A stretch of DNA of 64,000 bases, from assembly GCF_013365535.1 (NCBI RefSeq), contig NZ_CP053590.1:1354501-1418500 (forward strand). The letters are read 5' to 3'. Source of the stretch: Aquimarina sp. TRL1 (GTDB lineage Bacteria > Bacteroidota > Bacteroidia > Flavobacteriales > Flavobacteriaceae). Below are positions 55,990 through 63,185 of the stretch, one piece after another; within the stretch, counting starts at the first letter, position 1; each line of letters opens with the position of its first letter. The position numbers and the translations under genes were made by a program. The notes under the pieces were generated by a model. It did no database searches. It saw nothing but the letters and a program-made list of their open reading frames with translations, and had not been told where the DNA came from.

Positions 55990-56697
55990 ATGGTGTTAGT
56001 AGCAGCGCTCATATTAGGATTTCTAGGTAGTTTTCACTGCATTGGCATGTGCGGACCGATTGCTTTTATGCTTCCTGTAGACAGAAATAATTCTTTGAAA
56101 AAAGTTTTTCAAATATTTCTTTATCACAGCGGCAGGCTACTTTCTTATACAATCATAGGAGTATTTTTTGGAGTATTGGGAAAAAGTCTGTACTTATTCG
56201 GAATACAGCAGAAACTTTCTATTATCATTGGGGTACTGATGGTACTGTTTGTCCTACTCCCTGATCGGCTACTTGCTAAATATAATATATCTAAACCGGT
56301 TTTTTCTATCATTGGAAAGGTAAAAAATGCATTGGGAAAAGAACTCAAAAAGAAGAGCAATGACACTTTTCTCACCATTGGTTTTTTAAATGGTTTTCTT
56401 CCCTGCGGATTGGTCTATATGGCTGTTTTCGGTGCAATTGCCACTGGCGGGATAGTAGAAGGTGCTCTATACATGACCTCCTTTGGCATCGGAACGATCC
56501 CTCTAATGACAGCAACAGTATACATCAGCCGTTTTTTATCAGGAAATATTCGGCGTCACATCCTCAAAGCAATCCCTGTTTTTGTCGTTATTATTGGGCT
56601 CTTATTTATTATTCGAGGACTGGGACTTGGAATTCCCTACTTATCTCCCAAAGCTGTAACAGAAGTGGTTTCTTCTAATTTTGAATGCTATAAATAA
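55990..56697 (+). CDS. TauE/SafE-like (DsbD_2) membrane protein of the cbb3 cluster
   Basis: 235 residues, six or so membrane helices. FLGSFHCIGMCGPIAFMLP and GFLNGFLPCGLVYMAVF have the paired Cys-containing motifs of the sulfite exporter/DsbD_2-like family found at the end of cbb3 clusters in Bacteroidota; members near oxidase genes are thought to move copper or reductant. Co-transcribed with fixH. Confidence 0.85.
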   Translation: MVLVAALILGFLGSFHCIGMCGPIAFMLPVDRNNSLKKVFQIFLYHSGRLLSYTIIGVFFGVLGKSLYLFGIQQKLSIIIGVLMVLFVLLPDRLLAKYNISKPVFSIIGKVKNALGKELKKKSNDTFLTIGFLNGFLPCGLVYMAVFGAIATGGIVEGALYMTSFGIGTIPLMTATVYISRFLSGNIRRHILKAIPVFVVIIGLLFIIRGLGLGIPYLSPKAVTEVVSSNFECYK

Positions 56698-56819
56698 AGG
56701 AATTCTTCCTTCTGGATCATAAGAATCTCAAAATACTCCCTATTTTTACTCAATAATAGAAGTATGGATACTCCTGGAGCTACATCAGAGCAGTATACCA
56801 TCGATTATTTTGAGCACTA

Positions 56820-57356
56820 ATGAACCCTATTCAACAATTAACAGATAAAATTCATGCCAGTGATCTTTGGGAAAAAGAAATCTGTATCCCCAGAAATGGG
56901 TTCCTTTCTAAAAATGGCACCATAGACACTAACCTATATTACATTCAAGAGGGCAGCATTCGCATCTATGTTATTGACGAAACCGAAGAACAAACCATTC
57001 GATTCGGATATAGAAATAATTTTATCGCTGCACTGGACTCTTTTATCAGTGAAACACCTTCCGAACTCTATTTACAAGCAATAAAAAAAACACAGATAAA
57101 AGTGTTACGCAAGAAGACATTTATGGATTTTATAGATAGTTCTTCCGAATATTTGAGCTTATGGAAGCAAATCGTTGGGATGCTTATATATCAGCAAATG
57201 GAAAGAGAAAGAGATATTCTCACCTCATCTCCGGTAGAACGATATCAGAGGGTCCTAAAAAGAAGCCCTCAGCTGTTTCAGGAAGTTCCGCATAAATACA
57301 TTGCTTCCTACCTGAGAATGAGCCCTGAAACCTTATCCCGAATTAAAAAGTCTTGA
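56820..57356 (+). CDS. Crp/Fnr-family transcription regulator
   Basis: Cyclic-nucleotide-binding-type beta-barrel (about 10-115), dimer helix, and a short helix-turn-helix ending in SPETLSRIKKS, so the recognition helix (E170, S173, R174) is at the very C-terminus, a form common in Bacteroidota. No cysteine cluster for an FNR-type iron-sulfur centre. The E..SR pattern predicts TTGAT-like half-sites, unlike the boxes found here. The stop codon lies within the terminator hairpin. Confidence 0.88.
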   Translation: MNPIQQLTDKIHASDLWEKEICIPRNGFLSKNGTIDTNLYYIQEGSIRIYVIDETEEQTIRFGYRNNFIAALDSFISETPSELYLQAIKKTQIKVLRKKTFMDFIDSSSEYLSLWKQIVGMLIYQQMERERDILTSSPVERYQRVLKRSPQLFQEVPHKYIASYLRMSPETLSRIKKS

Positions 57357-57373
57357 TTTCAATCAAGGTTTTT
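57345..57373 (+). terminator. Intrinsic terminator overlapping the Crp-family stop codon
   Basis: The stem CTTGAT/ATCAAG (57352-57357 with 57362-57367), 4-nt loop, flanked by A- and T-runs. Confidence 0.75.
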
Positions 57374-57418
57374 GTATTTCTTTTTAAAGACTTTTACTCA
57401 ATAATAAAAAGAAATACC

Positions 57419-57994
57419 ATGACTATAAAAACAACCTCCTTACTAGAGGACCTGACTCAACGTACCAAACAACATCTAATAAAACTAGAACAATTACAAC
57501 ATCTATCAATTGTAGCACTACAACAGCGACCAGCTCCTCAGGCATGGAATATATTAGAATGTATTGAACACCTAAACTTATACGGGGATTTTTACATTCC
57601 CGAAATGAAAAACAGCATCCATCACAGTCCATATTCATATAATCCGATATTCAAAAGCGGATTACTGGGGAATTATTTTGCTAATATGATGCTTCCAGGA
57701 AAAACAATGAAGTCCATGCGAACATTTGCGGATAAAAATCCATATAATGCTTCACTAGATATTTCAGTACTGAAAAAGTTTAACCATCAACTTCATGATA
57801 TATTATCAATACTGGAGAATTGTGCGACTAAAAACCTCAGCAAGACCAAAACATCTATCAGTATCTCTAAATGGATCAAATTGCGTTTGGGGGATACGCT
57901 TAGAGTAGTGATTTATCATAATGAAAGGCACCTGGAACAAGCTTTAAGATGTATAAAAAAGCCAGGGGACATCCAGGTGCCTAAAACAAAATAA
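57419..57994 (+). CDS. DinB superfamily protein
   Basis: The start at 57419 gives MTIKTTSLLEDLTQRTKQHL; an upstream frame to 57353 passes through the terminator and is unlikely. Four-helix-bundle pattern with QAWNILECIEHLNLYGDFYIPEM and HNERHLEQALRC, typical of DinB-like (DUF1569/DinB_2) proteins with His ligands for a metal. Often involved in thiol transfer or stress functions; specific role unknown. Confidence 0.82.
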   Translation: MTIKTTSLLEDLTQRTKQHLIKLEQLQHLSIVALQQRPAPQAWNILECIEHLNLYGDFYIPEMKNSIHHSPYSYNPIFKSGLLGNYFANMMLPGKTMKSMRTFADKNPYNASLDISVLKKFNHQLHDILSILENCATKNLSKTKTSISISKWIKLRLGDTLRVVIYHNERHLEQALRCIKKPGDIQVPKTK

Positions 57995-58022
57995 AACCAA
58001 TTGTATCTATGAGATATACAGT

Positions 58023-59387
58023 TTAAACCGTCATAGAGAACAGTCGTGTCTCTGGTTTATGACGTTGTAATCTCAGATCAAATGACATACATATATTGCG
58101 TACAAACGGGCGTCCTTTTTCTGTGATACGAATTCCATTTGGTAAAATTTCCAACAAGGAATCACGCTCCATTTCCTGCAATCTAACGAGTACATCAGGT
58201 AATTCTGTAAAACGAAATGTATCATCATCCCAAAAAGTTTCAAAATGACACATTAGGTTCAAAATATGTTTTCTTATAATTTCATCTTCTTCAGTAAGAA
58301 TGTGCCCTCTATATACAGGAATTACTCCTTCTCTTATTAAATGTTCGTATTCTTCGATTCCTTTTACATTTTGGGCAAATCCATACCAGCTATCACTAAT
58401 AGAGGACACTCCTAATCCAATCATCAATTGGGTTTTAGAAGCTGTATACCCCATAAAGTTTCGATGTAGTCTCTGAGATTCCATAGATTCATATAGGGTG
58501 TCATTTTCTAATGCAAAATGATCCATTCCTATTTCTGTATATCCAGCTTCTGATAGCATTCCTTTTCCTATTTCATATTGCATCCGCTTTTCCTCTCCAC
58601 TAGGCAGATCTGCTTCATTATAACCTCTCTGCCCATTTCCTTTAATCCAAGGCACATGCGCATAGCTATAAAATGCCAGGCGATCCGGAGATAACTCTTT
58701 TGTTCTTTCTATGGTATGTGCTACTTCTGTTTTTGTCTGAAAGGGCAAACCAAAAATAATATCATGTCCTATGGAAGTATACCCTATTTCTCTTGCCAGA
58801 TCGGTGACTTTTTTTACTCTTTCGAAGGGCTGTACTCTATGAATTGCTTTCTGAACCGCTTTATTATAATCCTGCACCCCATAACTCACTCTTCTAAAAC
58901 CAACATCATACAATGCCTGTAAATGCTCTCGGGTGGTATTGTTCGGATGTCCTTCAAAACTAAATTCATGATCTTCTGCTATCTTAGCATGACGTACTAT
59001 CCCATGAATCAAAGCTGCCAGATTCTCTGGAGAAAAGAAAGTAGGTGTTCCCCCTCCTAGGTGTAGTTCCTTTATTGTTGGCTTTCCATCAAAAAGAGCT
59101 CGATACAATTCCCACTCTTTTAATAAAGTACTAATATATGGTCCTTCCACTTCATGCCGTCTCGTAATTCGTTTATTACATCCACAAAAAGTACACATAC
59201 TCTCACAGAATGGAAGATGTATATACAGACTAATCCCTTCCTTATCATTACTCTCCTTAAAGGATCTTTTAATTGACTCCTTCCATTTTTTTAATGAAAA
59301 TGTATCATTCTCCCAATATGGAACAGTTGGATAACTGGTATATCGAGGTCCCGGAATATTATATTTATCAATTAAATTACTACACAT
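58023..59387 (-). CDS. hemN: Oxygen-independent coproporphyrinogen III oxidase (HemN)
   Basis: Radical SAM enzyme for haem synthesis without oxygen, converting coproporphyrinogen III to protoporphyrinogen IX. The iron-sulfur motif is C61-ESM-C65-TF-C68 followed by GCNKR, diagnostic of HemN rather than HemW. YIHLPFC, GGGTPTFF and HFALENDTLYESM are also present. It lies 39 nt after the usp gene, and so is expected to be transcribed from the FNR-like usp promoter, which makes sense for an anaerobic enzyme. Confidence 0.95.
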   Translation of the reverse strand: MCSNLIDKYNIPGPRYTSYPTVPYWENDTFSLKKWKESIKRSFKESNDKEGISLYIHLPFCESMCTFCGCNKRITRRHEVEGPYISTLLKEWELYRALFDGKPTIKELHLGGGTPTFFSPENLAALIHGIVRHAKIAEDHEFSFEGHPNNTTREHLQALYDVGFRRVSYGVQDYNKAVQKAIHRVQPFERVKKVTDLAREIGYTSIGHDIIFGLPFQTKTEVAHTIERTKELSPDRLAFYSYAHVPWIKGNGQRGYNEADLPSGEEKRMQYEIGKGMLSEAGYTEIGMDHFALENDTLYESMESQRLHRNFMGYTASKTQLMIGLGVSSISDSWYGFAQNVKGIEEYEHLIREGVIPVYRGHILTEEDEIIRKHILNLMCHFETFWDDDTFRFTELPDVLVRLQEMERDSLLEILPNGIRITEKGRPFVRNICMSFDLRLQRHKPETRLFSMTV

Positions 59388-59426
59388 TTTGGTTTTATTT
59401 TTCTATTGGATTTTATCTTGTTTCTT

Positions 59427-60263
59427 CTATTCGTGCAATACCAGAAATGGGATTTTTGTATGGTAACTAATATTTTCTACAACCGGTCTGAACAGTAATT
59501 TTTGAAAAAAATTAAGATTCTTTGCTACCATAGCAATCATATCAATGGAGTTTTTTTCTACAAACCTCTGAACCCCTTCTTCAATACTTTGATGGGTTTC
59601 AAAATGAAAGCTATGCTCATTTTTGGAGAGGCTATCATCCAAAAACATCTGGTTTTTATGTTGTAGTGCTGTTAATTCTTGTTTTTTCTTCGAGATATGG
59701 AGAATGCGCAACATAGCATCTTTCATTGTTATAATCTCAGTAATCGTATCTAGCACCCTATTTTTATAATAGATATTAAAATCTGTAGGGAAAGCGATTT
59801 CCTTCGGCGGTTTATAGGTTGCATTTTCCGGAATTACCAAAACAGGGCATTGTACTTTGGTAATTACATCCCCCGTATTACTCCCTATAACTGCTTCTTT
59901 TAGTCCCGAAGCTCCTTTTGTTCCCATAATAATGAGATCAATTTCATTTTCTACTACCTGTTTGCGGATAGCTTCTATAAAAAAAGAATGTTCGTGCAAC
60001 ATAAAAAAACGATGAGCTTTGCCCGTTGCATATTCACGCATTCTTCCTAGCAGTTTCTCCTGCTCTTCGGCTACATTATAATCGCCTTTGTTTTCTAATA
60101 CAATATTTTTTATTCCATATAAAGAAGCAGTCCCATTTACCTTTAATGGAGAGACATGCACTATATAAAAGTTGCATGGCTGATCCTCCAAAAAGGATAA
60201 CGCATATGTAATTGCATTCCACGAATTTTCAGAAAAATCGGTGGGAATAAGGATATTCTTCAT
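59427..60263 (-). CDS. Tandem-domain universal stress protein (UspA family)
   Basis: Starts MKNILIPTDFSENSWNAI. First domain with LIIMGTKGASGLKEAVIGSN and CPVLVIP, second (from about 145) with a degenerate loop (MIAMVAKNLNFFQ). First gene of a usp-hemN operon. Predicted leader about 20 nt from an FNR-like promoter. Confidence 0.92.
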   Translation of the reverse strand: MKNILIPTDFSENSWNAITYALSFLEDQPCNFYIVHVSPLKVNGTASLYGIKNIVLENKGDYNVAEEQEKLLGRMREYATGKAHRFFMLHEHSFFIEAIRKQVVENEIDLIIMGTKGASGLKEAVIGSNTGDVITKVQCPVLVIPENATYKPPKEIAFPTDFNIYYKNRVLDTITEIITMKDAMLRILHISKKKQELTALQHKNQMFLDDSLSKNEHSFHFETHQSIEEGVQRFVEKNSIDMIAMVAKNLNFFQKLLFRPVVENISYHTKIPFLVLHE

Positions 60264-60288
60264 TTTTATAACACATTGTATAATGACA

Positions 60289-60331
60289 CAAATGTATTAT
60301 TATGACTTCTGCTAAAGAATGATATAAATCA
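60289..60331 (-). promoter_or_regulatory. FNR-like box plus -7 element, usp-hemN promoter
   Basis: TGATATAAATCA (60320-60331) is separated by 23 nt from the minus-strand -7 box TACATTTG (60289-60296), a perfect TAnnTTTG. Confidence 0.82.
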
Positions 60332-60352
60332 GTTTCTAAAAATCAGGAATGA

Positions 60353-61408
60353 TTATTCGATTAACTGCAAGCCCTGAAGGTCAAGAATTTTTATATTTCT
60401 CCCTTCTATTTCTATTAATTCTTGTTTTTTAAATGAGGAAAGTGTTCTGATCAAGCTTTCTGTTGCAATTCCTGCTACACTTGCTAAATCATTTCTCGAT
60501 ATTTTTATGGTTTCTTCAGGTTTTTTACCCAAAACTTCTGCAAACTGTATTATGGTTTGTGCTGTTTTTTTTCTGACAGAGCTATATGCCATTTGCAGCA
60601 ATTGCTCTTTAATATCTGATAGATGATCTGTCAACAACTCCATCAATTCCATAGACACTTGTTGACTTTTAGCCAATACTTCTTTTAGTGTTGTCTTAGA
60701 AATCCCTGCTAATACAACCTCTTCAACAGCCGTAGCTGATTCCTGATATGGAATATTATCCATAAATGAAGTAAATCCTAAAAAATCATCTGCCTTATAC
60801 AAGTCTGTCGTTAATTCTTTTCCACTTTCATCCATTTTGTGGTTTTTAACAACCCCTTTGAGAATCAGATAGACTTTATTAGAATGTTCTCCACTGGTAT
60901 AAATCGTTTCTCCTTTTTTATATGTAAGTTCTTCTCCATTATCATCAAAAAAGTTTTTCAACTCATGGATATTTCTCAACTGGTCTTCGGGAGATTCTTT
61001 TTCTATATTTTCATTCGCTACTGCTGTATTCGCTAAGAGTATTGATTTTGCCAGCCTACTTTCTATAGCACTTAATAATTCTTCTTCATCAAATGGTTTG
61101 GTCAGATAATCATCTGCTCCCATATCCATTCCTTTTCTTATTTCTTTATGTTCTGTTTTGGCAGATAAAAAAATAAAGGGGATATGTCTGGTGGTCTTTT
61201 CTTTCGACAAGGCTTCTAATACTCCATATCCATCTATTTCAGGCATCATAATATCGCACACTACAACACTAGGCAATTCTTCCTTTGCCATTTCTATACC
61301 TACTCTTCCATTAGGGGCTGTTACCACTTCATAATCCGACAGTTCTAGTAACTCTGCTGTATTTTCTCTCAGCGCCGAATCATCTTCTATTAGGAGTACT
61401 TTTTTCAT
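60353..61408 (-). CDS. Response regulator with CRP/FNR-type DNA-binding domain (REC-cNMP-HTH)
   Basis: The receiver domain (1-120) has D9/D10, phospho-acceptor D52 in VVCDIMMPEIDG and Lys in LTKPF. A linker is followed by a cyclic-nucleotide-type barrel (about 150-260) and a Crp helix-turn-helix (about 300-345). The recognition helix GIATESLIRTL has E317 and R321, which in FNR/CRP read the TGA core, but Ile at 320 where FNR has Ser. No FNR cysteine cluster. It lies 12 nt after the PAS kinase gene. It is the best candidate for binding the palindromes at seven promoters. Confidence 0.9.
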   Translation of the reverse strand: MKKVLLIEDDSALRENTAELLELSDYEVVTAPNGRVGIEMAKEELPSVVVCDIMMPEIDGYGVLEALSKEKTTRHIPFIFLSAKTEHKEIRKGMDMGADDYLTKPFDEEELLSAIESRLAKSILLANTAVANENIEKESPEDQLRNIHELKNFFDDNGEELTYKKGETIYTSGEHSNKVYLILKGVVKNHKMDESGKELTTDLYKADDFLGFTSFMDNIPYQESATAVEEVVLAGISKTTLKEVLAKSQQVSMELMELLTDHLSDIKEQLLQMAYSSVRKKTAQTIIQFAEVLGKKPEETIKISRNDLASVAGIATESLIRTLSSFKKQELIEIEGRNIKILDLQGLQLIE

Positions 61409-61420
61409 CTTCTCTCTTAG

Positions 61421-62647
61421 TTAGGTTTTTACCGGAAGTACTACCCGAAAGGAGGTTCCTTCATTTTGCTTGCTCGTAAAAATAATATTACCCCCTAGAT
61501 TTTCCAAATGCGTTTTCACAATATTAAGACCTATCCCAGTTCCCTGATCTAGTAATGCATTTTCTGCCCGGTAATATCTTTTGAATATAAATTTCTGTTC
61601 TTCTTCTGGTATTCCAATTCCTTCATCGCAGACAGATATGGATAGATTATTGTTCTTCAGTGATACGCTTATTTCGATCGTAGAATACTCTCCTGAGTAT
61701 TTAATTGCATTATGCAACAAATTGGAGATAATTAGTTCTACAATTTTATCATCTGATATAATAGTTGTTAGTTTTTCCTGATAAGACACATTAATCTTCT
61801 GCCCTTCTTTAAGCAGCATCCTAAAATCCCCAATGGTATTTTCTACAATTTCTACAATTGAAAATGGGTTCTTTCTATACTGTACCTTACCTGTTTCCAA
61901 TCGTTCTATCGACAGAAAGTCATTTAATATATTATCCAGGTATTTTACCTTTTGGGCAATGGTATCAAGATGTTTTTTTCGTTTCTCTTGCTGTTCTGTT
62001 TTTGTATACTTTTTTGCCAGTGCAGCAGAAGTCATAATTCCACTTAGCGGTGTTTTGAATTCATGAGAAACCATGGATAAGAATTTCGTCTTTAATTCAT
62101 TTAATTCCCGTTCGTGTTTCAGAGATTCTTTTATTTTATGTTCTGCAATTTCTCTGCGTTTCATCTCTTGTCGCAGGTCTGCTACTGTCTTTTTCAATTC
62201 TGCAGTGCGTTCAGTAATTTTCTGTTCTAAACGGGCATTTAGCGCTACGATTTCTTGTTCCTTCTCTTTTCTTTCAGAAATATCAACAATAAGCGCCATG
62301 ATATACCCTTCTCCTCCAATCTGAAAGGGGTTTAATCCTGTCTCTGCCGGAAACTCTGTACTGTCTTTTCTTTTGCCACAGACGGATCGTACTCCTCCCA
62401 TTTGTCTTTTTTTTAAAGCTTCCTGATAAAACCCTTTAAAATATCCTTGATGAACGTTATGAAATTGATCTGGTATTAATGTATTGAGCGTTTTTCCGAC
62501 CAATTCTCCCCGCTCATACCCAAACATCTTATCTGTTGCTTTATTGGTCGCTACTATGACCTGGTTTTTATCAACCACCACAATCCCTTCTGATATCGCT
62601 CCGAAAAGTAGTTTAAAAACATTATTATTTTGATGGAAAACCCGCAT
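61421..62647 (-). CDS. PAS-domain sensor histidine kinase, FixL-like
   Basis: Soluble kinase, 408 residues. The PAS domain (about 10-130) has IPDQFHNVHQGYF, with H66 where FixL carries its haem-ligating His, and GVRSVCGKRKD, with R87 near the position of the FixL haem-pocket arginine. These residues also occur in PAS domains that do not bind haem, so oxygen sensing is only inferred. Coiled linker, H195 in SHEFKTPLSG, HATPase with NLLHNAIKYS and GTGIGLNIVKTHLENLGG. Transcription is predicted to begin at the ATG itself. Confidence 0.9.
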   Translation of the reverse strand: MRVFHQNNNVFKLLFGAISEGIVVVDKNQVIVATNKATDKMFGYERGELVGKTLNTLIPDQFHNVHQGYFKGFYQEALKKRQMGGVRSVCGKRKDSTEFPAETGLNPFQIGGEGYIMALIVDISERKEKEQEIVALNARLEQKITERTAELKKTVADLRQEMKRREIAEHKIKESLKHERELNELKTKFLSMVSHEFKTPLSGIMTSAALAKKYTKTEQQEKRKKHLDTIAQKVKYLDNILNDFLSIERLETGKVQYRKNPFSIVEIVENTIGDFRMLLKEGQKINVSYQEKLTTIISDDKIVELIISNLLHNAIKYSGEYSTIEISVSLKNNNLSISVCDEGIGIPEEEQKFIFKRYYRAENALLDQGTGIGLNIVKTHLENLGGNIIFTSKQNEGTSFRVVLPVKT

Positions 62648-62652
62648 GGATT

Positions 62653-62695
62653 CAAATATATAGTTTCAACCATTTTGAGAAACTGATATTTATCA
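62653..62695 (-). promoter_or_regulatory. FNR-like box plus -7 element, kinase/REC-CRP promoter
   Basis: TGATATTTATCA (62684-62695), 23-nt spacer, then the minus-strand TATATTTG (62653-62660), a perfect -7 box. The box suggests autoregulation. The ATG is 5 nt after the -7 box, giving a leaderless transcript. Confidence 0.82.
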
Positions 62696-62759
62696 TAATC
62701 CGAAAACTTATTAGCAATTACTTTTATTCTCTCGAATTTTATGACAAAATAATGCCGTT

Positions 62760-63158
62760 ATGAAGAATCAAGTTGAATTTTATCAAAGCCTGGGAAAATT
62801 ATTTTATGCTGTTGCTGCTTCTGATAAAAATGTAAGAGCAGCAGAAAGAGCTTTTTTGAAAGAGTTTATCAATACCCAATGGACACTATTAGAAGATAGC
62901 ACCGACGAATTTTATACTGCTGCTGCTTTTCAGATTGAAATTGTCTTTGACTGGTATGAGGAAAATGGAGTTACCTCAGAGGAGTCTTTAACTTCTTTCA
63001 AAACGTTTAAACATAACAATCCTTCTTATTTTACTCCGGGAATTAATCAAATGATCTGGCATACTGCTATCGGCATTGCTGATTCTTTTTCGGGAATTAA
63101 TAAATACGAAGCAATCGTCCTTAGTAAAATTCAGTCATTACTTAATATTGAATCTTAA
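62760..63158 (+). CDS. Small cytoplasmic protein, TerB-like fold suspected
   Basis: 132 residues, mostly helical, without signal or membrane segment. LGKLFYAVAASDKNVRAAE at the start resembles the opening helix of TerB-like proteins (acidic/Asp-containing AxxDG-type turn), but identity is weak and from memory. Divergent from the PAS kinase gene. Function unknown. Confidence 0.7.
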   Translation: MKNQVEFYQSLGKLFYAVAASDKNVRAAERAFLKEFINTQWTLLEDSTDEFYTAAAFQIEIVFDWYEENGVTSEESLTSFKTFKHNNPSYFTPGINQMIWHTAIGIADSFSGINKYEAIVLSKIQSLLNIES

Positions 63159-63185
63159 CCTTTATCCTAAACCCTATTGTTTATT

